Source: Planctomycetota bacterium
Lineage (GTDB): Bacteria > Planctomycetota > Planctomycetia > Planctomycetales > Planctomycetaceae
Direction: 5' to 3'
Assembly: GCA_027622115.1 (NCBI GenBank)
Contig: JAQBZS010000311.1
Span: forward strand, 1 to 7,869
Length of the DNA stretch: 7,869 nucleotides
Below, piece after piece: positions 1 through 6,054 of the stretch. Both the position numbers and the translations under genes were made by a program. The notes below the pieces were generated by a model, which was not told where the DNA came from, made no database searches, and saw nothing but the letters and a program-made list of their open reading frames with translations. How positions within the stretch are numbered: the first letter of the stretch is position 1; each line of letters begins with the position of its first letter.

Positions 1-90
1 TTGCGCGAAACATGCGTCGCCGCACTGCATCATGAGCACGCAGACGAAGCCGGCAAGAAGCGATCGGACCAAGTACTTCGAAGGATTCAT
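1..90 (-). CDS. N-terminal fragment of an exported protein (signal peptide only)
   Basis: Thirty codons of an open frame run from an ATG at 88-90 off the left edge of the window, so only the N-terminus is visible. It reads as a classical signal peptide: a short basic n-region (K5, R9), a hydrophobic core around residues 10-21 (LLAGFVCVLMM), then a polar stretch ending CFA-Q, a plausible signal peptidase I site after residue 29. A GAGG ribosome binding site lies 7 nt before the ATG, which supports this start. The core contains Cys residues, but the order LMMQC is not a good lipobox, so I do not call a lipoprotein. The gene lies 152 nt downstream of the small gene ending at 243 on the same strand and could share its transcript or have its own promoter. 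The mature protein is outside the window and its function cannot be named. Confidence 0.7.
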   Translation of the reverse strand, partial: MNPSKYLVRSLLAGFVCVLMMQCGDACFAQ

Positions 91-179
91 TTCGATGCCT
101 CGTGCTTCGCTGGGGAATGATTTCAACATGGGCTCGTTCGATTCTATTCTCCAGGATTGAACCACGGAGACAATTGCGA

Positions 180-191
180 ACCGAATTCGGT
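180..191. repeat. 12-bp perfect palindrome in the 91-242 spacer
   Basis: ACCGAATTCGGT is a perfect 12-bp palindrome in the spacer between the small gene ending at 243 and the exported-protein gene starting at 90. It is about 90 nt upstream of the latter's start, so it could be an operator. With no central loop it would be a poor terminator, and a chance palindrome of this size is quite possible. Confidence 0.25.
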
Positions 192-242
192 CAAACAACA
201 AAGCCCGTCGCGTTGGAGTTCGTTTCGATGTTTCGACGGCCC

Positions 243-557
243 TCACGTGTACGCCAAGATATTTGCAAGTGCCGGATCGTCTGCCGCGAGTGGCGTGTTC
301 GCATCAAGTTCCCCGTTCCGAGCAGCGAACACAATTGCCGCCAGTACATGCTCGACATCGACGGGCAGGTGTGTCGCACCTTCAAGCTTGATGGCCATGT
401 CAAACAACATGTCTGCCAGAGATGGGTCCACGGTTGCCTGTCCCGCGGAAGTGAGACTGATGCCTCCGGCATCTTGAAAGCTGCACTTTGATCGGATCGA
501 GCCTGCATGGCACTTAGTCGTCGGTCCAACCCAAGCGTGTTTGATATCGTCGAGCAA
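243..557 (-). CDS. Small soluble hypothetical protein, about 104 aa or shorter
   Basis: I do not recognise the family. Of the three overlapping frames open here, this one has the most protein-like composition. It is rich in Ala, Asp and Leu, with an amphipathic helical stretch (residues 45-58, around LADMLFDMAIKLEG), then PVDVEHVLAAIVFAARNGEL and an acidic, Ala-rich tail ending ILAYT. No signal peptide, membrane helix or Cys motif suggests a metal site. The competing frames are Arg- or Ser-rich and read as shadows. The start is uncertain. The longest form begins at a TTG (555-557) and overlaps the end of the upstream membrane-protein gene by 44 nt; an in-frame GTG at 429-431 would give about 62 residues. 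Its position directly after the two membrane-protein genes on the same strand suggests it is the last gene of that unit. Confidence 0.55.
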   Translation of the reverse strand: MLDDIKHAWVGPTTKCHAGSIRSKCSFQDAGGISLTSAGQATVDPSLADMLFDMAIKLEGATHLPVDVEHVLAAIVFAARNGELDANTPLAADDPALANILAYT

Positions 558-1275
558 ACAGCCCCAGCATGCGGGCCAGGATAAACGTGGCGTGAAAGTA
601 AAGATACGTCCACATTACAGACACCACGCAGCCTGCAACAACCAATACCCAGCGATCCTTGCTGACACGGACTCGTTCAACAATGCGATCCAATATGGGC
701 CGAATTTTCTCGGGATGTTCGATTGCTGCTCGTGTCGTCCGCTCGATTCGAGACCACGCAGCAGGAAACGCGTCGAGTTCTTCGGAGGCATCCTCCGGAG
801 ATTCCTGCACTGACTCCGTCAACAGTTCTTCTAACTGTTGCCATTCGTCCCAATCTCCTCCAATCAGTAAGCTCGCTCCTGTAAATGTCAGTGCCGCAAA
901 TACGACGCCCACCGCTGCGATCACTACGTTCCAAAGGGAAAACGCGACCAATGTGCTCGAGAAACTGAAAGGGCAATGCATTATCCAGCGCAGCGTCCGA
1001 ATCGGATTGAATGCGTTTCGGAGCGGGCTCGTCAAGGTGGCTCGCAACAAGTACATACATGAAAAACTTACGAGCGTCACTATGGACACTCCACCCAGCG
1101 CAAGAGCCCATGAAACTTGGTCCTGCTCGTAGAGATGGCGAATCCCAGACCACGCCAAAGCTGCAACGGGATAAACTTGCAGTGTGACTAACACACTGTA
1201 GAGCCAAGCAAACAACAATCCGTGTCGCGAGTCTTCCGAGTTGACTTGATGGAATCCGCACGCGGACGATTTCAT
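514..1275 (-). CDS. Multi-pass membrane protein with an acidic central loop, unknown function
   Basis: This 253-aa protein has no family I can name. Hydrophobic segments lie at about residues 20-42, 56-78, 103-137 (long enough for one long or two short helices) and 208-235, giving four or five membrane passes. Between the third and fourth is a soluble stretch of about 65 residues. It starts strongly acidic (DWDEWQQLEELL, then ESPEDASEELD) and ends with a basic amphipathic helix (about 174-207). This could be a helical hairpin or a partner-binding domain. The ATG at 1273-1275 overlaps the TGA of the zinc-ribbon gene in an ATGA arrangement, which indicates translational coupling. The TAA is at 514-516, inside the longest form of the next gene. 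The coupling makes it likely that the two membrane proteins act together in the inner membrane, but the role is open. Confidence 0.78.
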   Translation of the reverse strand: MKSSACGFHQVNSEDSRHGLLFAWLYSVLVTLQVYPVAALAWSGIRHLYEQDQVSWALALGGVSIVTLVSFSCMYLLRATLTSPLRNAFNPIRTLRWIMHCPFSFSSTLVAFSLWNVVIAAVGVVFAALTFTGASLLIGGDWDEWQQLEELLTESVQESPEDASEELDAFPAAWSRIERTTRAAIEHPEKIRPILDRIVERVRVSKDRWVLVVAGCVVSVMWTYLYFHATFILARMLGLFARRYQTRLGWTDD

Positions 1276-1814
1276 CGCTTGAAAAAACCTCTGATAAAAT
1301 AAATGAGCCCAGTAAAGTCCGCTAACAAGAATAGCAGTTGCAGAAACCCAACACCGGAACGGGTGAAAAAAACTCCGGCGACAGCGACAGCCAAGACAAT
1401 GCTGAATTCAATCCACAAAGTGACCATGGCAGCCGCACTATTGGAGACGACACCTCTGTTGAGACCCGCTGCCAGAATACTGAACCAACTCGTGGGTTGA
1501 GTGGATTGCCCCCGTCGCCGCGCCTCACCCCACCCGCATAACGGACATCCCTCGGTGGAGATTGCATAGGATTGACCGCAGATGGGACACGTGTGCCCCC
1601 TTCGTTTTGGACTTGCGGTTGATCGGCGTTTCTTGGCCGATTGAAAACGCGGTTCAGGTTTTGCCAAGGCGTAGGTTTCAACGCTGTCTTGGCTATCCGA
1701 GCGCTCCTCTGCATTCATGTCCGTCATGGGAGCATCGAGTTCGGACTTCTTCTCGTCAGTCGAATCGCAGTCGTTTGAATCGGCGGGTAACGCAGGGTCT
1801 TGATTGTCGTTCAT
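1272..1814 (-). CDS. Zinc-ribbon membrane protein (two C-terminal TM helices)
   Basis: The 180-aa product has three parts. Residues 1-73 are a hydrophilic, probably disordered tail, first acidic (many Asp, Glu, Ser) and then basic (KKRR at 61-64, KRR at 70-72). Residues 76-93 form a short zinc ribbon with two CPxC knuckles (CPIC at 76-79, CPLC at 90-93, followed by GWGE). Residues 127-150 and 157-176 are two membrane helices, ending in a basic tip (RGFFKR). Four Cys in CxxC-x10-CxxC spacing are typical of a structural zinc site of the zinc-ribbon/rubredoxin-like kind; no catalytic site is visible. I chose the ATG at 1812-1814, although a TTG immediately before it is also in frame. AGGA lies 9 nt upstream but inside a predicted hairpin. 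The stop overlaps the next gene's start by 4 nt. The likely role is a membrane adaptor for the downstream membrane protein, which is inferred from the coupling only. Confidence 0.75.
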   Translation of the reverse strand: MNDNQDPALPADSNDCDSTDEKKSELDAPMTDMNAEERSDSQDSVETYALAKPEPRFQSAKKRRSTASPKRRGHTCPICGQSYAISTEGCPLCGWGEARRRGQSTQPTSWFSILAAGLNRGVVSNSAAAMVTLWIEFSIVLAVAVAGVFFTRSGVGFLQLLFLLADFTGLIYFIRGFFKR

Positions 1815-1839
1815 CAAACAGAATCCTGTTTCTTGATGA
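1811..1839 (-). promoter_or_regulatory. Imperfect hairpin covering the start codon and Shine-Dalgarno of the zinc-ribbon gene
   Basis: Read on the minus strand, the leader forms AAACAG, loop GATT, CTGTTT (6 perfect base pairs). It continues after a small bulge as TCATC pairing with GATGA. The distal arm contains the ATG start codon (1812-1814), and the AGGA ribosome binding site lies at the apex of the same structure. If it folds in the mRNA it would mask initiation and could make expression of this gene, and of the coupled gene behind it, depend on unfolding or on a binding partner. It could equally be a dyad operator in DNA. Confidence 0.4.
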
Positions 1840-1942
1840 GCGTGAGCCGCGTCTTAGGGTCCGACTTCGGTAAATAGAACGTCGCACCTGGTGCTCGACG
1901 CCGTGCGCACAGAACCGCCGCTCTTGGGGAAACTCAGGCATA

Positions 1943-2895
1943 TCAGTTCCGACGATGAACCACGAATCCCGGCACGGTGACTCGAATTTGGAACAGTGTC
2001 TTTCCGGCGGCAATGAACAGCGTCTTGAGGTCGTCACCGCCAAAGGTGACGTTGGTCAGCACGTCTTCCGGAATGTCGATGCGACCGCGTGGGGTTCCGT
2101 CGGGAGTGAAGACCCAAATCCCAGGCGGCACATCCGTGGTTTCATGCGGGCCGCGGGGGCGACGAATGCCGGCGGCGATGTACAGGTTGCCGGCTTGATC
2201 CACCGCCATGCCGTCTCCACCGCGACCCGGAGCGAAATCAATCAACTCGCGCTGATTGCCGACTTCCCCGTCTTCAGATCAAACGCCCAGATCTTGCGAT
2301 TGCCGCCCACCAGCGGGCAACTGTCGACCAGATACAAGGTTCGTTCGTCGGGACTCAGGGCGATGCCGTTGGGCCGCTCGATGTCCGGCTGCGTAATGGC
2401 TCGCGTGACCGTGCCCGCCGGATCGATGCGATAAACGGATTCGTGTGGCGTTTCCATCGTCGATCGATCGCCGTAACAGGGATCCGTGAAGAAGATGAAA
2501 CCGTTGGTGGTGGCCATGATGTCGTTGGGAGCGTTGTAACGCGCACCTTCGAAGCGTTCCGTTAAGACTTCCATGTTTCCGGTCGTCAAGTCCGTCCGCG
2601 TGATCCGTCGATTGCCGTCGTTATCGCCGAACTCGTTTCCCTCGCACGCCAGCAACCGGCCTTGCGGATCGAAGAGCAGCCCGTTGGCTCGCCCGCTGGG
2701 TTGCCGCCAGACACTTTGCCGACCGGACTTGGTGTCGAATCGCATGATGCGGTTGTTGGAAATGTCGGAAAAATAGACCGCACCGTCGGCGGCGGCAGCG
2801 GGGCCTTCTGTAAACGCGACAGTGGTGGCCGGGGTCACTTCGTGCGAATCGGCCAAGAAATCGTCGGGTGTCGAGAGCGCCTGAAATTGGATCAT
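1943..2895 (-). pseudogene. SMP-30/gluconolactonase/LRE-family lactonase, interrupted by a -1 frameshift
   Basis: The two overlapping frames together encode one six-bladed beta-propeller lactonase of about 311 residues, the normal length for the SMP-30/gluconolactonase family, which hydrolyses sugar lactones using a divalent metal. From ATG 2895, the first frame holds the conserved stretches FTEGP (E30), GRANGL (69-73), YNAPND (N124), FTDPCYG (136-142), RPNGIALSPD (174-183) and YLVDS (D191). E30, N124 and D191 match the metal ligands of regucalcin. It shifts at a run of four C on the plus strand (2266-2269) and ends in TGA at 2242-2244. The other frame carries on with GEVGNQREL, DGMAVDQAGNLYIAA and NVTFGGDDLKTLFIAA to a stop at 1943. 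One extra G would restore a single frame. The break removes about 100 residues, including the last blades. No signal peptide is seen, so the product would be cytoplasmic; an upstream TTG at 3073-3075 would add 60 residues without homology-like features. An assembly error is a real alternative to a true pseudogene. Confidence 0.82.
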
Positions 2896-3225
2896 GAAGG
2901 TCTCGTGCGGGGTTGCTTGAGGTTGCGGATGTGAGGCGAATGGTTCGACGTCGGCCGACTCGCCGGAAAACAACGCGTCGTCGCGCACGGATTGAATGAA
3001 TGTTGCCGTGATGGCGCGTGGCCGAACAAATTCGACAAACTTGTCTCGCAAGTCCAGTGCTTGGGACAACTTCAACTCCGACGAGTTCTCGTGACGCCGG
3101 GTTTGGGAACGTATTTACCAACTTGAAACGCTCCACTAGCATCCCGCGCCGATTGAACCTTCCCGAGTTTCCGGGAGGGAAATGCTCTCGATCTGCATTA
3201 CGATCGCCTGGATTCAGGGTTTGAG
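2896..3225. other. Divergent intergenic spacer with one GC-rich hairpin
   Basis: This 330-nt stretch lies between the lactonase gene (minus) and the O-antigen ligase gene (plus), so it should hold promoters for both. I see no convincing -35/-10 pair on either strand. A hairpin with an 8-bp stem (one G-T pair) and a 6-nt loop is formed by 3158-3165 and 3172-3179; no T run follows, so it is not an obvious terminator. The lactonase frame stays open upstream to about 3075, which leaves a longer N-terminus possible. AGGG about 7 nt before the ATG at 3226 is the likely ribosome binding site of the ligase gene. Confidence 0.5.
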
Positions 3226-4572
3226 ATGTCAACAGATGCCGTTGCCGGCATTCAAAATTCGCCGGTTCCAATTCCAAACCGTCCTTCGCGGAATGTTGCG
3301 GCTCCCTCCGCGACACGCCACATGACCAATGCCGCGTTGTGGTGTGCGCGGTCTCTGGTGTCTTTCGAAATGTTGCTCGCATTTCTGGTGACTCTCGGCA
3401 CATTCAAGCCGATGTCGCTTTTGAGGAGACTCCAAGACGTGCTGCCCGTCGAAGTGACGATCGTCGTCATGGGCGTTACGGCCTTGCTCTTCATTCACGT
3501 GCTGAGCAAACAGCGCGGCGGCTTTGCCGGGTATTCGATCGACATTGCCACGGCTGGTGTGCTGTTTGCCGCATTTGCCGCGTTCAGCATGCTCTGGACT
3601 TTGAGCGAGGACTATGCCGCCAACAAGATCATGCGAATTGTCGGACTGACCACGCCCATTCTGCTCTTCACCACTCTGGCCATTGCGCCCGATCGCGAAC
3701 GTGCCAAGCGATTCCTGTTCGCGCTGTGCTTGACTGGTGTGATCTTGGCGCTCAACACGGTCCACCTCTATCGCTCCGGCGGCGGCGTCATTTCCTTCAG
3801 CGAAGACTTCGATGTGAATTATGTCGGGTTGGCGGGAATCATGGGCGTCTCCATCACCATCACCTTCGGCTTCCTGTTGTTGTTGGCCCGGAACACGGTC
3901 ACCCGAGTCTGTGCATTCGGTGTGCTGTTGGTGCTGGCTTATGCATTTACGATTGCCGGAGCACGCGGCCCACTGCTTTCCACCGTAGTGGGATGCAGTG
4001 CAATGATGTGGATCGCGAAACGCCATACGGGAGACGGTCGGTCGACCAATATTCGGTCGGTTCGAGTTTACGGCCTGATTGCGATCTTGGCCGTCTTGGC
4101 AATGATGGTGGCCTATATCGCCTACTCCGGCGACAACTCAAAAATTGTCCGTCGAATCCTCATATTGACCCAACAACAAGGTGGTCATGCCGGTGGACGA
4201 TCCGTCGGTGAACGTTTCGAGTTTTGGATTGATGCGTTGCGGATTGTTTCGGAACGACCGATTGGAGGCGGGGGCATCGGCAGCTTCCCCGTGTTGATTG
4301 GACTGACGGATTCGCGGATGTATCCGCACAACATTGTGATGGAAACACTCGCCGAACTCGGGCTGGTCGGGTTCACATTGCTGGGATTCCTCGGGTGGAC
4401 CGTGTACGCAGCGGTCAGCGATCCGCGGCGATCGCAATCGGATCCCATCCGACAGATCAACGTGTGCGTTCTGATCACGGTATTGACGTCCGCGATGTTT
4501 TCACTCGACCTGGGTGATCAACGCATGCTGATGGCCGTGATTGGCTTGCAGGCTGCAATTCCCCGTGAATGA
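3226..4572 (+). CDS. O-antigen ligase/polymerase-family membrane protein (WaaL/Wzy_C superfamily)
   Basis: A 448-aa polytopic membrane protein, a typical length for the O-antigen ligase/Wzy_C (PF04932) family, which transfers or polymerises undecaprenyl-linked glycans on the periplasmic face. Roughly ten hydrophobic segments are visible between residues 42 and 440, after a polar N-terminus of about 35 residues. Family hallmarks are the GARGP turn at 245-249, the large periplasmic loop (about 301-365) with GGRSVGERFEFW and the Gly-rich GGGGIGSFP (347-355), then MYPHNIVMETLAELGLVG (365-382), where H368 and E373 sit in the conserved HN-x-(F/Y/V)-x-E-x-L-x-E-x-G pattern. R325 and R330 in the loop are the sort of arginines implicated in lipid-pyrophosphate handling. 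The ATG at 3226 has AGGG about 7 nt upstream. No glycosyltransferase, flippase or other polysaccharide genes adjoin it, so the substrate is unknown. It could be a lipopolysaccharide O-antigen ligase, a capsule/exopolysaccharide polymerase, or a protein glycosylation ligase. Confidence 0.85.
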   Translation: MSTDAVAGIQNSPVPIPNRPSRNVAAPSATRHMTNAALWCARSLVSFEMLLAFLVTLGTFKPMSLLRRLQDVLPVEVTIVVMGVTALLFIHVLSKQRGGFAGYSIDIATAGVLFAAFAAFSMLWTLSEDYAANKIMRIVGLTTPILLFTTLAIAPDRERAKRFLFALCLTGVILALNTVHLYRSGGGVISFSEDFDVNYVGLAGIMGVSITITFGFLLLLARNTVTRVCAFGVLLVLAYAFTIAGARGPLLSTVVGCSAMMWIAKRHTGDGRSTNIRSVRVYGLIAILAVLAMMVAYIAYSGDNSKIVRRILILTQQQGGHAGGRSVGERFEFWIDALRIVSERPIGGGGIGSFPVLIGLTDSRMYPHNIVMETLAELGLVGFTLLGFLGWTVYAAVSDPRRSQSDPIRQINVCVLITVLTSAMFSLDLGDQRMLMAVIGLQAAIPRE

Positions 4573-4600
4573 CGCCATTCGTCGGCAAGGGGTCCAAGAC

Positions 4601-4644
4601 TGCAACTGACGGATGCAACTGACGGATGCAACTGACGGATGCAA
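4601..4644. repeat. 13-bp direct tandem repeat, three full copies plus a partial one
   Basis: The unit TGCAACTGACGGA occurs three times without a mismatch (4601-4613, 4614-4626, 4627-4639), followed by TGCAA. It lies 28 nt after the O-antigen ligase stop and about 120 nt before the cytochrome start. Perfect copies suggest recent slippage. The unit length is not a multiple of three, and the frame open across it (from 4613) gives a repetitive non-protein-like peptide, so I treat it as non-coding. It could act as a regulator-binding array for the cytochrome gene. Confidence 0.9.
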
Positions 4645-4665
4645 TGAGATTGCCGATCAATCGAT

Positions 4666-4685
4666 GACACGCAAGTTCGCGTGTC
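4666..4685. repeat. Perfect 7-bp-stem inverted repeat between the ligase and cytochrome genes
   Basis: GACACGC and GCGTGTC, separated by a 6-nt AAGTTC loop, form a perfect GC-rich hairpin. It lies about 95 nt after the O-antigen ligase stop and 77 nt before the cytochrome start. There is no T run on either strand, so a Rho-independent terminator is not well supported; a regulatory leader hairpin or protein-binding dyad is equally possible. A second short dyad, GCCGGT-C-ACCGGC, lies at 4724-4736, closer to the cytochrome start. Confidence 0.4.
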
Positions 4686-4762
4686 GCAAAGTCGCACGTG
4701 TTCAAGTTCAATGTGATTGGGTTGCCGGTCACCGGCTTCATCGAACTGTTTGGAAATTCCCC

Positions 4763-5932
4763 ATGACAACAGCTCGCAAATACCGATTCCCGCTCGTCCT
4801 GGCTTTCGTTTCGGTTGCGGGCATCGTGCTCTGTGCCATGCCGTTGGTTTGGTCCGACTCACAAGAGACCGAACAGGCCACGCCGCAACCCGCCATTCCT
4901 GAAGTGTCGCTCGTGGAGAATCCCAGGAATGTCCTGGGCGTTCGCGGTGGTGATTGCAAGAAGTGCCATCCTGCTGAAGTCGCGGCCTGGATGCGATCGT
5001 CCCACTTTCGCTCGGCCGACACTCGACTGTTGCTGTTCAAAGACAACACCGCGAAGTATGCCGCCGCGCTGGACGTGAAAGCCGAAGACCTCATGGGCAA
5101 TTCCATTTGTGCGGACTGCCACGGCACAAAGTCCGCCGGTCAGGATGGGCTCGTGAATGTGGTCTCGGGCGTATCGTGTGAATCCTGCCACGGTGCCGGC
5201 GGCGGCGACCACGGCTGGCTCAATCGCCATCAGTCGTATCACGAGTCGATGCCCATCCCACGCAGCCAAGAAACGGCGGCGCATCGAGCGACGCGACTTG
5301 AGAAATGCGATCAGGCGGGCATGGTGCGTTCCACGAACATCTACCGCATGGCTCGACAGTGTTTCGAATGCCACTTGATCGGCAACGAAACACTTGTCGC
5401 AAACGGCCACAAGTTGGCGAGCACGTTTGACTTTGTGGCGTGGTCGGAAGGAGAGGTTCGACACAACTTCTTCATGGATCGCACGCGAAACGCCGACGCT
5501 CCCAGCCTGTGGTCGTCGACAACCGGCAGCAACGCCGCCAATCGCAGGCGAGTCAAATTCGTGATCGGCTCACTGGTGCAGTTGGAAGTGGCGTTGCGTC
5601 GTCGAGCTGTTTCGAAGAACCCGGCCGTCATGCCGCAGTTGGGCGGACTCGCTGCTGCGGTGAGCGGGAAACTGGCCCAAATCAATGCAGTGGCAGGCAC
5701 GGACGAGACACGCGAAGTGGGTGCATTGGTTACGGGCATGTTGGGACTGTTGTTTGTGCCGCAACCGACCGACGAGAAAACCTACACCGACGCTGCCGAG
5801 AAAGTCGCCAAGGCCGCTCGGCAATTCGAAGCCAAGCATGACGGCTCGAAACTCGCCGGATTGGACGCCTTGATTCAGGTCACGCCGCCGTTTTACTCGC
5901 AGCAATATCGCGAAAAATACCGACTGGATTGA
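4763..5932 (+). CDS. Membrane-anchored tetraheme cytochrome c (cytochrome c554-like)
   Basis: From the ATG at 4763 the product is 389 aa. Residues 8-30 form an uncleaved anchor or signal peptide, placing the rest in the periplasm. Four CxxCH haem c sites follow: CKKCH (65-69), CADCH (116-120), CESCH (139-143) and CFECH (200-204). This spacing resembles the cytochrome c554 group of multihaem electron carriers. Other His residues that could be distal haem ligands are H81, H150, H156, H160, H174, H216 and H234. Residues from about 245 to 389 lack CxxCH motifs and look mainly helical (LGGLAAAVSGKLAQINAV, then YTDAAEKVAKAARQFEAKH), a haem-free C-terminal domain not needed in c554 itself. An in-frame start at 4613 would add 50 residues, but they come from the tandem repeat and look non-coding; the chosen ATG puts the anchor at the N-terminus and has GGAA 7 nt upstream. 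No redox enzyme or haem-lyase gene is adjacent, so the electron partner is unknown. Confidence 0.88.
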   Translation: MTTARKYRFPLVLAFVSVAGIVLCAMPLVWSDSQETEQATPQPAIPEVSLVENPRNVLGVRGGDCKKCHPAEVAAWMRSSHFRSADTRLLLFKDNTAKYAAALDVKAEDLMGNSICADCHGTKSAGQDGLVNVVSGVSCESCHGAGGGDHGWLNRHQSYHESMPIPRSQETAAHRATRLEKCDQAGMVRSTNIYRMARQCFECHLIGNETLVANGHKLASTFDFVAWSEGEVRHNFFMDRTRNADAPSLWSSTTGSNAANRRRVKFVIGSLVQLEVALRRRAVSKNPAVMPQLGGLAAAVSGKLAQINAVAGTDETREVGALVTGMLGLLFVPQPTDEKTYTDAAEKVAKAARQFEAKHDGSKLAGLDALIQVTPPFYSQQYREKYRLD

Positions 5933-5955
5933 ATTCCGCGACCATGGCCCCATTC

Positions 5956-6019
5956 CATACGTCTCATTTGTCCCATAAGTCACATCACCATGGGACGAAT
6001 GAGTCCGATGAGACGTATG
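5956..6019. repeat. Large imperfect palindrome with 9-bp periodicity between convergent genes
   Basis: Outer arms 5956-5967 (CATACGTCTCAT) and 6008-6019 are perfect inverted copies. Inner arms 5968-5976 and 5990-5998 pair with one G-T mismatch, around a 13-nt loop. A 9-nt segment on the right (5999-6007) is unpaired, equal to one unit of the 9-nt pattern. The whole block divides into 9-mers of the form CATnnGTCy on the left and their complements on the right. It sits 23 nt after the cytochrome stop and 35 nt after the end of the convergent EcfT gene, so a bidirectional transcription stop is the simplest role. There is no U-tract, so this is not a classical terminator, and the repeat may belong to a dispersed family. 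Confidence 0.75.
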
Positions 6020-6054
6020 AAAGGGTGTTAGTCGAAAGGTGGGCAATCCGGTGA

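Noticed and set aside
1..90. Lipoprotein signal in the left-edge gene
   Set aside because: The residues before the Cys (LMMQ-C) do not satisfy the lipobox consensus, which needs a small residue at -1.
102..491. Plus-strand frames of 129 and 106 aa
   Set aside because: Antisense to the small gene, basic and low in hydrophobic pattern, with no ribosome binding site; shadows.
191..613. 140-aa minus-strand frame overlapping the small gene at 243-557
   Set aside because: Composition is Arg/Ser/Cys-rich and irregular, and it overlaps both the membrane-protein gene and the more protein-like 243-557 frame; read as a shadow.
3158..3179. GC-rich hairpin as a Rho-independent terminator
   Set aside because: It lies between divergent starts, not after a gene on either strand, and no T run follows.
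2621..3403. 260-aa minus-strand frame
   Set aside because: Runs across the lactonase gene in another frame, the divergent spacer and the start of the ligase gene, and is extremely Arg-rich; a shadow.
3339..4211. 290-aa plus-strand frame inside the O-antigen ligase gene
   Set aside because: Arg/His/Cys-rich, in a second frame of a clear membrane-protein gene; a shadow.
4613..4762. 50-residue N-terminal extension of the cytochrome
   Set aside because: It begins in the 13-bp tandem repeat, looks non-coding, and would bury the membrane anchor internally; the ATG at 4763 fits better.
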